52,989 nt of DNA from Bacteroidota bacterium (lineage in GTDB: Bacteria; Bacteroidota; Bacteroidia; Chitinophagales; Chitinophagaceae): assembly GCA_947451115.1 (NCBI GenBank), contig CANFXV010000016.1, positions 1 to 52,989 on the forward strand, read 5' to 3'. Made by a program: the position numbers and the translations under genes. The notes below the pieces were generated by a model. The model was not told the DNA's origin. It ran no database searches and was given only the letters and a program-made list of their open reading frames with translations. Position 1 is the first letter of the stretch; each line of letters begins with the position of its first letter. Shown here one piece after another: positions 7,046 to 15,922 of the stretch.

Positions 7046-8998
7046 TTATTTCAACTTTAGGCCTAGCATCAACATACGCCCCATGGCATTGTAGCCATTA
7101 ATCTCTTGAAATGCAACGTTGCCTATATTTTGCGCATCGACATATAGTACAATATGCTTACTGAATTTGTATTGAATATGCGCGTTCAACAAGGTGTAGC
7201 TTTTTAAACTAACATCTTCTGCAGCGTATCCTCCTACATCGTAACGCTTGCTGATATACCTAGCCGCTATACTTAAACTTAATTTTGGACTTGCTTCATA
7301 GCTCCATTGAATACCTGCAGTATTTTTAGGGCGCTTTAATAAATAATTATAAGTAATGGTATCGGTAGTGGTTACTCTATTTTGATTGGTCTCTTGGCCA
7401 TTCATTAAAGTATAGTTCAATGAAATTTTATTTTTTTCATTGGCCTTCCAATTCAGTTCCAATTCTAAACCATTTACTTTTTGCTGGATGTAGTTAAAAA
7501 AATTATAATCAATATAATTATAATCAATTCCATTATCAATGGTTCTATTGTAATACACCGCTCTTGCAAAAATTGGATTGGTTTTATATTCTACACCAAT
7601 TTCTGTATTAAATGATTGTTCAGGTTTTAAGGCCTCATTATAACTTAACTGATACAAAGAAGGTGCTTTATACCCGGTAGAGGCACTTGCCATGAATCGA
7701 ATTTCTGAATTTAATTTATAAGAGGGGCTAATGGTAAAAGTTTGATTACTGCCATAACGATTATGCTTATTCATTCTCCCACCCAATTCCAATACCCATT
7801 TATTAGAGGCATCGTTTATTAATAAAGAACTATATAAGGCTGTCTGGTATTGAAAAGTGTCTTTAAAATTATCGTTGTAAGGCCCGTATTCACTAATGGA
7901 GGCGTAGGTTTGCTGGTAAGAGCCATATCTAAAATCGGCCCCCATAATCCATTGTATATTTTTGGCTATAGGAGTCGAAAAAAAAGCGTCTGCAAAATGC
8001 GATTTACCCGTGTATTGGTTGTCTTCAAAAATGGTATAAGTTTTATCAAGGCTATCGTTTTTGTATTGACGGTCCTGTGTGCTTAATTGATACTTGAATT
8101 GAAAAATAGTTTTTTCTTTTTTGTATTTTAATAAAAGCCCTGTCAATTTAGTGGCATTGTGAAACTTTTCGTCTTTATCATCTTTAAAGGCGCCATAATC
8201 AATATCTGCATTATAACTTGTTTGATGTGTAGATGCTTTCAAATTCCAGTTTTGATTTATGGCATAATTAATATTTGCAAACCAATTATTATTTTGGTAA
8301 CCATCTTTATCAAAATTATTTTTACCTGTCATATCTGTAGCGGAAGAAAAACCAGTAGCTACTTCGTTGCCAAAGCCTACTGCATAATTTAATTTTCCAA
8401 TGGTATTACTGTGTTGTAAATTTAACTTTCTTGTACCATAGGATCCTGTACTAAAATCGCCTGAAAAATTAGCGATAGATTTATTTTTTGTTATAATATT
8501 AATCACTCCTCCAATGGCATCTGAGCCATACAAAGTACTTTGAGCCCCTTTTAAAATTTCAATACGCTCAATTAAATTTAAGGGCACTAAGTTTAAATCA
8601 AACTCATTGCTAATCATAGAAGGGTCTCCCACTGGCATGCCATCAATTAAAATTAAAGTTCTTCCACTTGAAGCGCCCCTCATATATATACTAGGCACTG
8701 TTCCTGCATTGCTTAAACTTCCTGGTAAATAAAGTCCTGCTTGTTCGTTTAAAATTTGTGCAATTGTTCTTCCAGCATTAGCTTGAAGGACAGCTGCATT
8801 AATAACAGTCACTACTTTGCTTGTAGCATTTTGTTTTTGTTCTAGTTTGTTGGCAGTCACAATCACTTCTTCTAAACTAATGGAAGAGTCCACACTTTTT
8901 CTAAGCCTGTCTTTTAAAATAGCGGAATTTTCTTTTTGCCCAAAGGCAAGGGTGGTGGCGATTAGGCACACCGAGAGCGTGATGATTTTTTTGCTCAT
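7046..8998 (-). CDS. btuB: TonB-dependent vitamin B12 receptor (BtuB-type)
   Basis: A 650-residue outer-membrane cobalamin receptor. It has a signal peptide (1-20), a TonB-box-like SLEEVIVTA (41-49), and a plug with IYMRGASSGRTLILIDGMPV and LKGAQSTLYGSDAIGGVINI, as in BtuB-type plugs, followed by a barrel. Substrate assignment rests mainly on the cobalamin riboswitch in its leader (9184-9345). The leader also contains a 10-bp hairpin with the start codon in its 3' arm (8993-9029). The gene ends at a strong terminator. No periplasmic BtuF or ABC genes (BtuCD) are adjacent, so inner-membrane transport must be encoded elsewhere. Confidence 0.88.
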   Translation of the reverse strand: MSKKIITLSVCLIATTLAFGQKENSAILKDRLRKSVDSSISLEEVIVTANKLEQKQNATSKVVTVINAAVLQANAGRTIAQILNEQAGLYLPGSLSNAGTVPSIYMRGASSGRTLILIDGMPVGDPSMISNEFDLNLVPLNLIERIEILKGAQSTLYGSDAIGGVINIITKNKSIANFSGDFSTGSYGTRKLNLQHSNTIGKLNYAVGFGNEVATGFSSATDMTGKNNFDKDGYQNNNWFANINYAINQNWNLKASTHQTSYNADIDYGAFKDDKDEKFHNATKLTGLLLKYKKEKTIFQFKYQLSTQDRQYKNDSLDKTYTIFEDNQYTGKSHFADAFFSTPIAKNIQWIMGADFRYGSYQQTYASISEYGPYNDNFKDTFQYQTALYSSLLINDASNKWVLELGGRMNKHNRYGSNQTFTISPSYKLNSEIRFMASASTGYKAPSLYQLSYNEALKPEQSFNTEIGVEYKTNPIFARAVYYNRTIDNGIDYNYIDYNFFNYIQQKVNGLELELNWKANEKNKISLNYTLMNGQETNQNRVTTTDTITYNYLLKRPKNTAGIQWSYEASPKLSLSIAARYISKRYDVGGYAAEDVSLKSYTLLNAHIQYKFSKHIVLYVDAQNIGNVAFQEINGYNAMGRMLMLGLKLK

Positions 8999-9029
8999 TG
9001 TTTTGTTTTTTTTTGAGTGAACAATGAGC
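8993..9029 (-). promoter_or_regulatory. Start-codon hairpin of the btuB leader
   Basis: On the mRNA (minus strand), GCTCATTGTT (9029-9020) and AACAATGAGC (9002-8993) form a perfect 10-bp stem with a 17-nt A-rich loop. The ATG of the receptor gene (8998-8996) is inside the 3' arm, so folding would hide the start codon. This is a plausible expression platform for the upstream cobalamin aptamer. Confidence 0.6.
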
Positions 9030-9183
9030 TTCCTGGAGAAAGAGAACCATAATTGATTAAGGAGTCGTCAGAAATCGAAGTAAGAGGCTAGCATCTTAAA
9101 AATAAATGCACCTATCTCAATATCTTCCTGCCTTAATTTTTTACAATCCCTGCTTTTTACCCGAAAGCTGTTGATTTTTTTAA

Positions 9184-9345
9184 CTAGGCAGGTCTTCTGG
9201 CTTGTTCTTTTAGGATGCGTCCTTCCCAAATTGCTTCAGTGGACTTTTTGCATCAATTGCTTTTAAGCAACGAACTCACAGCTACGGGAATAGCCCCCGA
9301 TTTTAACGGGATTCCCTTTTAATCATTTGCATGAACCTAATTCTA
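9184..9345 (-). ncRNA. Cobalamin riboswitch
   Basis: Read on the minus strand, the segment contains the conserved order of the cobalamin aptamer: GAATTAGGTTC at the 5' end, AAAAGGGAATCCCG, then GCTATTCCCGTAGCTGTGAG, then AGTCCACTG, GGGAAGG, and finally the B12 box AGCCAGAAGACCTGCC (9202-9187). It is followed by about 185 nt of leader before the btuB-type start codon. Cobalamin binding is expected to switch the receptor gene off. An imperfect promoter box, TAAATTCG, lies just upstream at 9349-9356. Confidence 0.93.
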
Positions 9346-9446
9346 GCTCGAATTTACTGCTTATCTACCCCCTTGATTTTATTAATTACTCACCGCTTGT
9401 TGAAAACTTGGCCCTTTTTATTATATTTAGCTTTCATAGTCTAACA

Positions 9447-10787
9447 ATGAAGCAAAAGCAGTCCATTAATTTTTTTAGCTTAACCATGATTGTGGTGAGT
9501 TTGGTGATTGGGATGGGCATTTTTAAAACACCTGCCACTATTGCTGCTAAATCGGGGACTCCACTTATATTTTTTAGTGCCTGGCTTATTGGAGGATTGA
9601 TTGCTTTGTTTGGCGCCTTAACCTATGCAGAAATTGGTCAAAGACTTCCCGTCATGGGCGGCTATTATAAAGTGTTTGCGCATTGTTATCATCCAGGGGT
9701 TGGTTTTACAATTAACGTTTTAATTTTAATTAGCAATGCAGCATCTTTAGCCGTAGTAGCTTTAATTGGCGCCGACTATGTAAGTGATTTATTATTTGGT
9801 CAACCTTCTGGCACTTTATTTAATATTATAGTGGCCTCTGCTTCGGTAGGGCTTTTTTACATTGTTAATTTACTGGGATTAAAGACTAGTAGTCGAACAC
9901 AGAATATTTTAATGGTGGTAAAAATTTCTTTAATTGTTTTATTAATTTCTTCTTTCTTTAAAGGGGAGATGGTTCCGCCGCATGGCATTAACGAAGGAAA
10001 AATTTACACCTATGATGGAACCAATGGAGCCTTGTTATTATTAGTGAGTTTGGTGTCGGTGTTCTTTACTTATGGAGGCTATCAACAAACCATTAATTTT
10101 GGATCCGAAGTAAAATCGGCCAAGACCATGCAAAGAGGTATTGTAGTGGGTATATTAGTAGTCCTATTTTTATACTTAGCCATTAACTACACTTATATTA
10201 AAGTGATTGGGTTTGATCAGATGAAAAATGCCAATGCGATTGGATCTTTATTATTTGAAGCTTGGTTTGGAAAATTTGGTGCCAAGGTTTTTGATTTTGC
10301 CATGGTCTTAAGTGTACTGGCCTATGTGAATGTGATATTGATGAGTAACCCAAGGGTGATGTATGCTATGAGCGAGGATAAAGTATTGCCTGCCATCTTT
10401 CAACAAAAACATCCGGTTACCGAAGCATTGGTGCCTGGCTTAACTGTTTTTGCCCTGATCACTATTTTGGTTACTTTTTTTGGAAAAGGGGTGGACGATG
10501 TATTAAGCTTTAGCATTTTTTTAGATTGTTTAGGGATGAGTACCTCGGCAGCGACACTATTAATATTGAGAAATAAAAAGCAAGGAGATGAAGTAGTCAC
10601 AGGGGCAATAAAAAAATGGACCCCTTTTTTCTGTGTTGTTTTTGTTTTGTCTTATGCCTTGGTAGCAGTGGCCGTTGTCATTGACAAGCCTTATTCAGCA
10701 TTTACCGCCATGAGTTTGGTGGCCTTGGTGCTTATTGTTTATCGTATTTTCTATTACAAAAAACAGCCAGCCAGCCCTAATTTCTAA
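9447..10787 (+). CDS. APC-family amino acid permease
   Basis: A 446-residue inner-membrane transporter of the amino acid-polyamine-organocation superfamily with about 12 hydrophobic segments. The first helix carries the family glycine motif (SLVIGMGIFKTPATIA), followed by AWLIGGLIALFGALTYAEIG. I chose ATG 9447. The in-frame ATG at 9327 lies inside the opposing cobalamin riboswitch and would add 40 residues unlike any family N-terminus. A near-match promoter box TATATTTA at 9423-9430 fits the later start. The substrate (an amino acid or related amine) cannot be fixed from sequence. It is divergent from the btuB leader and not part of an evident operon. Confidence 0.88.
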   Translation: MKQKQSINFFSLTMIVVSLVIGMGIFKTPATIAAKSGTPLIFFSAWLIGGLIALFGALTYAEIGQRLPVMGGYYKVFAHCYHPGVGFTINVLILISNAASLAVVALIGADYVSDLLFGQPSGTLFNIIVASASVGLFYIVNLLGLKTSSRTQNILMVVKISLIVLLISSFFKGEMVPPHGINEGKIYTYDGTNGALLLLVSLVSVFFTYGGYQQTINFGSEVKSAKTMQRGIVVGILVVLFLYLAINYTYIKVIGFDQMKNANAIGSLLFEAWFGKFGAKVFDFAMVLSVLAYVNVILMSNPRVMYAMSEDKVLPAIFQQKHPVTEALVPGLTVFALITILVTFFGKGVDDVLSFSIFLDCLGMSTSAATLLILRNKKQGDEVVTGAIKKWTPFFCVVFVLSYALVAVAVVIDKPYSAFTAMSLVALVLIVYRIFYYKKQPASPNF

Positions 10788-10890
10788 TCAAATCCATCCG
10801 TATTTTTTATAAAATTCCCTCTATAAAGCCTTTTATCTGTATTTATAGCTGCTCAGCCGATGCCTTTTCCGTCTGTCTAAAAATTAGTCC

Positions 10891-10906
10891 ACTAATACTT
10901 ATTAGT
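10891..10906. promoter_or_regulatory. Perfect inverted repeat upstream of the tolC-hlyD promoter
   Basis: ACTAATA-CT-TATTAGT is a 7-bp perfect inverted repeat with a 2-nt spacer. It sits immediately upstream of the -7 box at 10908, where the -33 region would be, which is the classic position for a repressor operator. No regulator gene is adjacent. Confidence 0.45.
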
Positions 10907-10907
10907 T

Positions 10908-10915
10908 TATTTTTG
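10908..10915 (+). promoter_or_regulatory. -7 promoter box (TATTTTTG) of the tolC-hlyD operon
   Basis: An exact TAnnTTTG match 30 nt before the TolC-type start codon (10946). It excludes the in-frame TTG at 10913, which overlaps the box. Confidence 0.6.
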
Positions 10916-10945
10916 TATTGTAAAAAGCGTTCTAATACAATACTC

Positions 10946-12283
10946 ATGAAATACCTATTTTCCATACTCCTGTTTTGTGGTGCCTTAAGCCTTCAAGCGC
11001 AAGAACCAGCTCAATGGGATTTAAGCTCCTGTGTTCAATATGCCATTCAACACAATATATCTGTTCAACAAGCAGATGTTGCCGCAAGATTGGCAAAAAT
11101 CCAGGCACAGTTAGCAAATTCTAATCAATTGCCCACCATGAATGGTTCAAGCGGCATGGGGATGCGCTTTGGTAGATCCATCGATCCTACCACCAATGGA
11201 TTTTCAAGCACTCAATTCTTATACAATAATTTTGGCATCAATGGGGGTGTGCAAGTGTTTAATGCAGGAAGATTAAACAATGCCTCTGCGGCTGCTAAAT
11301 TTAGCTGGAATGCCAGTGAAGCAGATAAGCTAACCATTGCCAATGATATTTCTTTGAATGTGGCTACTTATTATTTGCAAATTTTATCTGCGCTTGAACA
11401 AGTGGAGATTGCAAAAATACAAATACAACAAACTAAAGAGCAAGTGGTAGCCACCAGCAAAAGAGTGGAAGTGGGTTTGTTGCCAGAATTAAATTTATTG
11501 GAATTAGAAACACAATTGGCCAATGATAGTAGTAATTATATTTCTGCCATTTCCTCAGTGCAACAAAGTAAATTAAACATGATTGCACTGTTAAATTTAG
11601 ATGCATCCAAACCATTTGAAGTGATTGCTCAACCGGTAGATCAAATTAAATTACAAAACTTTGCTGATTTGCAACCAGACTATGTATTCAACATTGCTGC
11701 TCAAAATATGCCCAATGTAAGAGCTGCTAATCTTCGTGTAAAAGCAGCTGAAAAAAATACCTTGGCCGCTAAGGCTGGGTTTTACCCATCTTTAAGTTTT
11801 GGGTACAATTTAACTTCAAATTTTTCCAATCAATCAAAAAATTGGGGAACAGTGTGGAATGGTTGGAACACACAAGTAGGTAATAATTTTGGCCAGAATG
11901 TAGGCTTCCAAATGAATATCCCCATTTTTAATGGGCATCAATCAAAATTAAATTACCAGCAGTCCAAGTTGAATTTAAACAATGTAGTGCTTCAAGCAGA
12001 CAATACCCAGCTTAAATTAAAGCAAGATATTTATTCTGCCTATACCAATGCCATTGTATCCTTCAACAAATTAAATGCGGCACAAAAAGCATTAAATTCT
12101 TCCGAAAAAACATACCAATTTGCCAACAAGCGTTATGATTTGGGTTTATTGGGTACTATTGAATTATTGAACAATCAAAATAATTATTTAAAAGCAAAAG
12201 TGAATTTCAAAACGGCTCAATATGAGTACGTGTTTAGAATTAAACTTTTAGAATTTTACAAAGGAGAAGCATTAACATTATAA
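10946..12283 (+). CDS. TolC family outer-membrane efflux protein
   Basis: A 445-residue outer-membrane channel of the TolC/OEP family with a signal peptide (MKYLFSILLFCGALSLQAQ, 1-19) and the two long alternating coiled-coil/beta repeats typical of the fold. Examples are SSCVQYAIQHNISVQQA near the N-terminus and the second-half repeat starting around NMPNVRAANLRVKAAEKN. The start is ATG 10946, giving a clean signal peptide; the 11-residue TTG extension overlaps the promoter. It is followed 19 nt later by the HlyD-type adaptor, so the pair would form the outer-membrane and periplasmic parts of an export pump. Confidence 0.9.
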   Translation: MKYLFSILLFCGALSLQAQEPAQWDLSSCVQYAIQHNISVQQADVAARLAKIQAQLANSNQLPTMNGSSGMGMRFGRSIDPTTNGFSSTQFLYNNFGINGGVQVFNAGRLNNASAAAKFSWNASEADKLTIANDISLNVATYYLQILSALEQVEIAKIQIQQTKEQVVATSKRVEVGLLPELNLLELETQLANDSSNYISAISSVQQSKLNMIALLNLDASKPFEVIAQPVDQIKLQNFADLQPDYVFNIAAQNMPNVRAANLRVKAAEKNTLAAKAGFYPSLSFGYNLTSNFSNQSKNWGTVWNGWNTQVGNNFGQNVGFQMNIPIFNGHQSKLNYQQSKLNLNNVVLQADNTQLKLKQDIYSAYTNAIVSFNKLNAAQKALNSSEKTYQFANKRYDLGLLGTIELLNNQNNYLKAKVNFKTAQYEYVFRIKLLEFYKGEALTL

Positions 12284-12302
12284 TCGTATTAAATAAATAA
12301 AA

Positions 12303-13655
12303 ATGAATAAGAAAGTAATTTGGATATTGGTAGGACTAGTGGCAGTCATTGCACTATTGGTAGGCTTGAAAAAAGCCGGTGTGATTGGCAAAGAAGAAGG
12401 CATTGAAGTGACCACCGAAAAAGTTCAATTAAGAACCATCACCGAATCGGTGAATGCAAGTGGAAAAGTGTATCCTGAAATCGAAGTAAAAGTTTCTCCA
12501 GACATTTCTGGCGAAATTGTGAACCTTTATGTAGAAGAAGGAGATAAGGTAACCAAGGGGCAAGTATTAGCTAAAATATATGCAGACATTTACTCTTCTC
12601 AAAGAGATCAAGTAACGGCTAGTGTGAATCAAGTAAAAGCGCAATACGAAAATGTAAAAGCAGCCTTGAGTGGTATGAAAACTTCTTATGAAAATACCAA
12701 GGCAAGCTACGAGCGTTATAAAAAATTATTTGCAGACAAGATTGTTTCTAGGGCAGAATTTGAGCAAACCGAACAAGCTTACCGTTCTGCAGAATCTGCC
12801 TACAATTCTGCGAAGGAAACCATTAAAAGTGGGGAAGCGCAAATACAAGGAGCCAATGCGCAATTGGCAAGAGCTGAAAAAGATTTGGCACGTACCATCA
12901 TTACTTGTCCAATGGATGGTATTGTGAGTTTAATGAATGTTAAAAAAGGAGAACGTGTGGTGGGTACAGCACAAATGACAGGTACTGAAATGTTACGTGT
13001 GGCGGATATGAAAAGTATTGAGGTGAGAGTTGATGTAGGAGAAAATGACATCACTAAGGTAAAATTAGGCGATACAGCTTTAGTAGAAGTGGATGCTTAT
13101 AATAATAGAAAATTTAAAGGAGTGGTCTATAAAATTGCCAATCCAATTACTTCCGCTACTACAGGCGCAGCTTCTACAACAGAAGTGGCCAATTACAAAG
13201 TGCACATTAGATTGTTGCCAGAAGGTTATACCGATTTAGTGAAAGACAATAATATTTTTCCATTTAGACCAGGGATGACAGCAAGTGCTGACATTCAAAC
13301 AAAATCTAAAGTGAATGTGGTTACTGTTCCTTTGAATGCGGTTACTACCAGAGACAAAGATGGTCAAGGCAAAGAAACTAAAGTGTCTACCACAACAACA
13401 GAGGACAAATCTGCAGCTAAAACTGAGGGCAATGAAGAATTAACTGAAGTGGTATTTGTTTTGCAAAAAGACAAAAAAGTGAAAATGGTAAAAGTGAAAA
13501 CTGATATTCAAGATTTAAACTTTATAGAAATAGTTGGCTTAAAAGTAGGGGAAGAAGTAATTACTGGTCCTTATAGCACTGTAAGCAAAACTTTGAAAGA
13601 AGGAAGTTTGGTTACGGTGGTTTCTAAGGAAAAGCTTTTCGAAGAGAAGAAATAA
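12303..13655 (+). CDS. HlyD/MacA-type periplasmic adaptor (membrane fusion protein)
   Basis: A 450-residue adaptor with an N-terminal membrane anchor (about 5-22), a split lipoyl/biotinyl-like domain (VSPDISGEIVNLYVEEGDKV and CPMDGIVSLMNVKKGERV), an intervening alpha-helical hairpin rich in Ala, Gln and Lys (about 95-200), and a beta-barrel region. It bridges an inner-membrane transporter to TolC. It most resembles MacA-type adaptors, which work with the ABC permease MacB, but no permease follows. A strong terminator closes the operon 17 nt after the stop, so the pump energiser must be elsewhere. Confidence 0.88.
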   Translation: MNKKVIWILVGLVAVIALLVGLKKAGVIGKEEGIEVTTEKVQLRTITESVNASGKVYPEIEVKVSPDISGEIVNLYVEEGDKVTKGQVLAKIYADIYSSQRDQVTASVNQVKAQYENVKAALSGMKTSYENTKASYERYKKLFADKIVSRAEFEQTEQAYRSAESAYNSAKETIKSGEAQIQGANAQLARAEKDLARTIITCPMDGIVSLMNVKKGERVVGTAQMTGTEMLRVADMKSIEVRVDVGENDITKVKLGDTALVEVDAYNNRKFKGVVYKIANPITSATTGAASTTEVANYKVHIRLLPEGYTDLVKDNNIFPFRPGMTASADIQTKSKVNVVTVPLNAVTTRDKDGQGKETKVSTTTTEDKSAAKTEGNEELTEVVFVLQKDKKVKMVKVKTDIQDLNFIEIVGLKVGEEVITGPYSTVSKTLKEGSLVTVVSKEKLFEEKK

Positions 13656-13672
13656 ACCATACTCAATGATGT

Positions 13673-13709
13673 AAAAAAGGGGTGCATTTCAAAAATGCAC
13701 CCCTTTTTT
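13673..13709 (+). terminator. Rho-independent terminator after the tolC-hlyD operon
   Basis: An A6 run, then GGGGTGCATTT (13679-13689), a CAA loop, AAATGCACCCC (13693-13703) and a T6 run. This is an 11-bp perfect stem extended by the A/T runs. It separates the efflux operon from gpsA, whose promoter box begins 10 nt later. Confidence 0.92.
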
Positions 13710-13719
13710 ATTTGTTTCG

Positions 13720-13727
13720 TATCTTTG
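13720..13727 (+). promoter_or_regulatory. -7 promoter box (TATCTTTG) of gpsA
   Basis: An exact TAnnTTTG match ending only 4 nt before the gpsA ATG at 13732, which predicts a leaderless transcript. It lies directly after the previous operon's terminator. Confidence 0.65.
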
Positions 13728-13731
13728 ATTT

Positions 13732-14739
13732 ATGGAAAAAGCGCGTATCGGAATCATTGGTAGTGGAAGCTGGGCAACCGCCATTGCTAAAATTGTAACA
13801 GACAATGAGCAGCCTATTAATTGGTGGGTGCGTCAATCGGCCAATATAGACTATTTTAAAAAACGTCACCACAATCCTCATTACCTTAGAAATACCTATT
13901 TTGATGTTTCTAAAATCAATTTCTATACAGACCTTAAAGAACTAGTGACGAATTCAGATATACTTCTAATTGCAGTCCCATCTATACATATTGAAGCTTC
14001 TTTGTTGGGCTTAGATGCAAAGCTTTTAAAAGGAAAACAAATCATTTCTGCTGTGAAAGGGGTTTTGCCCAAACACAATGTTCTATTGCATGATTATTTA
14101 CACAATGAATTCAATTTTCCTATTGAGCAATATTTTACTTTATTGGGTCCTAGTCATGCAGAAGAAGTGGCTGCCGAGCAATTATCCTATTTGACATTTT
14201 CGGGCACCAACCTTACATCCACTGAAACCATTGCAAAATATTTTGCAACAGAATACATTAATACAAGAATCAACAATGATGTGATTGGTGTTCAATATGC
14301 AGGCGTTGCAAAAAATATATACGCCTTAGGGGCGGGTATTGCACATGGCTTAGAATACGGAGATAATTTTTTAAGTGTATTTATTGCCAACGCAGCCAAT
14401 GAAATGCAGCAATTGCTAAAGGCTGTGGTGGGGAATGCGAAGGGTCCTGCGGTCAATTACGACTCATCGGTGTACTTAGGTGACTTACTTGTGACCTGTT
14501 ATTCCTTACACAGCAGAAACAGAACTTTTGGAAACATGATAGGCAAAGGCTATTCGGTTCGTGCAGCAGAGTTGGAATTGAACATGGTGGCAGAAGGATA
14601 CAATGCCAGTAAGTGTATAGTCGCCATCAATGAAAAGCAAAAACTGGACTTGCCCATCATAACCGCCATCTATAAAATCCTTTGGGAAGGGCATGATCCG
14701 GCAGAGGCCTTTAAAGAAATTGAAAAGATATTAGTCTAA
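13732..14739 (+). CDS. gpsA: Glycerol-3-phosphate dehydrogenase [NAD(P)+]
   Basis: A 335-residue cytosolic enzyme that reduces dihydroxyacetone phosphate to sn-glycerol-3-phosphate for phospholipid synthesis. The Rossmann dinucleotide loop GIIGSGSWATAIAK is at 7-20. Other family segments are SAVKGVLP, LLGPSHAEEVA, the catalytic-lysine region GVAKNIYALGAGIAHGL, and GDLLVTCYSLHSRNRTFG. The length is normal. A promoter box 4 nt before the ATG suggests a leaderless mRNA. The stop codon is shared with the convergent hemW stop (CTAA at 14736-14739). Confidence 0.95.
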   Translation: MEKARIGIIGSGSWATAIAKIVTDNEQPINWWVRQSANIDYFKKRHHNPHYLRNTYFDVSKINFYTDLKELVTNSDILLIAVPSIHIEASLLGLDAKLLKGKQIISAVKGVLPKHNVLLHDYLHNEFNFPIEQYFTLLGPSHAEEVAAEQLSYLTFSGTNLTSTETIAKYFATEYINTRINNDVIGVQYAGVAKNIYALGAGIAHGLEYGDNFLSVFIANAANEMQQLLKAVVGNAKGPAVNYDSSVYLGDLLVTCYSLHSRNRTFGNMIGKGYSVRAAELELNMVAEGYNASKCIVAINEKQKLDLPIITAIYKILWEGHDPAEAFKEIEKILV

Positions 14740-15866
14740 TTCGCCAGCCAGAAAAAATCGCTCGCAATACCATCTGCAAAAAACTTGGCCTCCTTACTTA
14801 AGGTATAACCGTCGGGGGTGGCAATTAATTTTCCTTCTTTTGCAAATTGCACAGAGATAGTTTTGGCATGATTTTCATACACTGCGCCAAATTCATTTTT
14901 AATTTTTTCAAAAGAAAAGCCTTCCATTTTTCTCAACGAAATCATCATGTATTCATTGAATTGAGTAGGAATTTGCAATGCCTCTATTTCTGCGGGCACC
15001 ATTTTATTTTTGATAGATTGAAAATACAATTGGTTGTTGGCCAAATTCCATTGCCTGGAATGAATATTGTAAGAATGGGCAGCGGGGCCTAATCCTAAAT
15101 AAGGTACACCATTCCAATAATTACTATTGTGCTTACTTCTTTGCTTGGGCTTGGAAAAATTTGAAATCTCGTAATGTTCCCAGCCGGCTTTTTCCAAACG
15201 GTCTACGATCAAATTAAATTGTCTTGCTTGTTGTAAAGTATCTACTTCTTCCATGGTCTTTTTTTGAATCATAGAATGAAGGGCAGTCTTTTCTTCAACA
15301 GTTAAGGCGTAGCAGGAGATATGGGGTATCCCATAATTTAATAAAATCTCGAGGTCCTCACTTAAGTCTTGATCGGTTAAATGAGGCGTGCCGTAAATTA
15401 AATCTGTACTGATATTACTAAAGCCTGCAGCTTTTGCATTTTGGATGGACTGGTGCGCCTGTGTGGTCGTGTGGGCTCGATTCATCCAGGCCAAGGAATG
15501 GGGTTGAAAACTTTGAATGCCAATGCTTAGTCGGTTGATGCCGATGCTTAACCAATCTTCTGCTTTTTGTGCAGACAAATCATCAGGATTGGCTTCTAAA
15601 GTAAATTCAAGTTCCTGCGCGAGATCAAAATTGTCCTTGAGCTTAGTAAAAATGGATTGGATGGCCTCTTTGCTTAAAAGAGAAGGCGTACCACCCCCCA
15701 AATACAAGGTTTCAATTTTACCATTGAGGTATTGTTGTTGCAATTCAATTTCTACCAGCAAGGCTTCTGTAAATTCATCTAGGTACTTGGTCTGCGTAGA
15801 AAAATGAAAATTACAATAGTGGCAGGCTTTTTTGCAAAAAGGAATATGTATATAGATGCCTGACAT
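14736..15866 (-). CDS. hemW: HemW-type radical SAM protein (heme chaperone)
   Basis: A 376-residue radical S-adenosylmethionine protein. The 4Fe-4S-binding cysteines are C11, C15 and C18 (CKKACHYC, the CX3CX2C pattern), after IYIHIPF. LYLGGGTPSLL and RLSIGIQSFQP are also family segments. The short length and the absence of HemN-specific N-terminal residues point to HemW, thought to hand heme to respiratory proteins, rather than coproporphyrinogen dehydrogenase HemN. It is divergent from DUF4271-hemD, a heme-related neighbourhood. A promoter box, TAGCTTTG, lies 16 nt upstream. Confidence 0.9.
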   Translation of the reverse strand: MSGIYIHIPFCKKACHYCNFHFSTQTKYLDEFTEALLVEIELQQQYLNGKIETLYLGGGTPSLLSKEAIQSIFTKLKDNFDLAQELEFTLEANPDDLSAQKAEDWLSIGINRLSIGIQSFQPHSLAWMNRAHTTTQAHQSIQNAKAAGFSNISTDLIYGTPHLTDQDLSEDLEILLNYGIPHISCYALTVEEKTALHSMIQKKTMEEVDTLQQARQFNLIVDRLEKAGWEHYEISNFSKPKQRSKHNSNYWNGVPYLGLGPAAHSYNIHSRQWNLANNQLYFQSIKNKMVPAEIEALQIPTQFNEYMMISLRKMEGFSFEKIKNEFGAVYENHAKTISVQFAKEGKLIATPDGYTLSKEAKFFADGIASDFFWLAN

Positions 15867-15882
15867 AAGTAGGATTGGGGAA

Positions 15883-15890
15883 CAAAGCTA
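15883..15890 (-). promoter_or_regulatory. -7 promoter box (TAGCTTTG) of hemW
   Basis: An exact TAnnTTTG match on the minus strand ending 16 nt before the hemW ATG (15866). It is separated by 32 bp from the divergent box of the DUF4271 gene. Confidence 0.55.
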
Positions 15891-15922
15891 GCCATTAGTT
15901 ACTAATTCTGCATTAGTATACT

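Noticed and set aside
9327..9446. N-terminal extension of the amino-acid permease
   Set aside because: It would overlap the opposing cobalamin riboswitch and adds 40 residues that do not look like a permease N-terminus; the ATG at 9447 gives the standard start.
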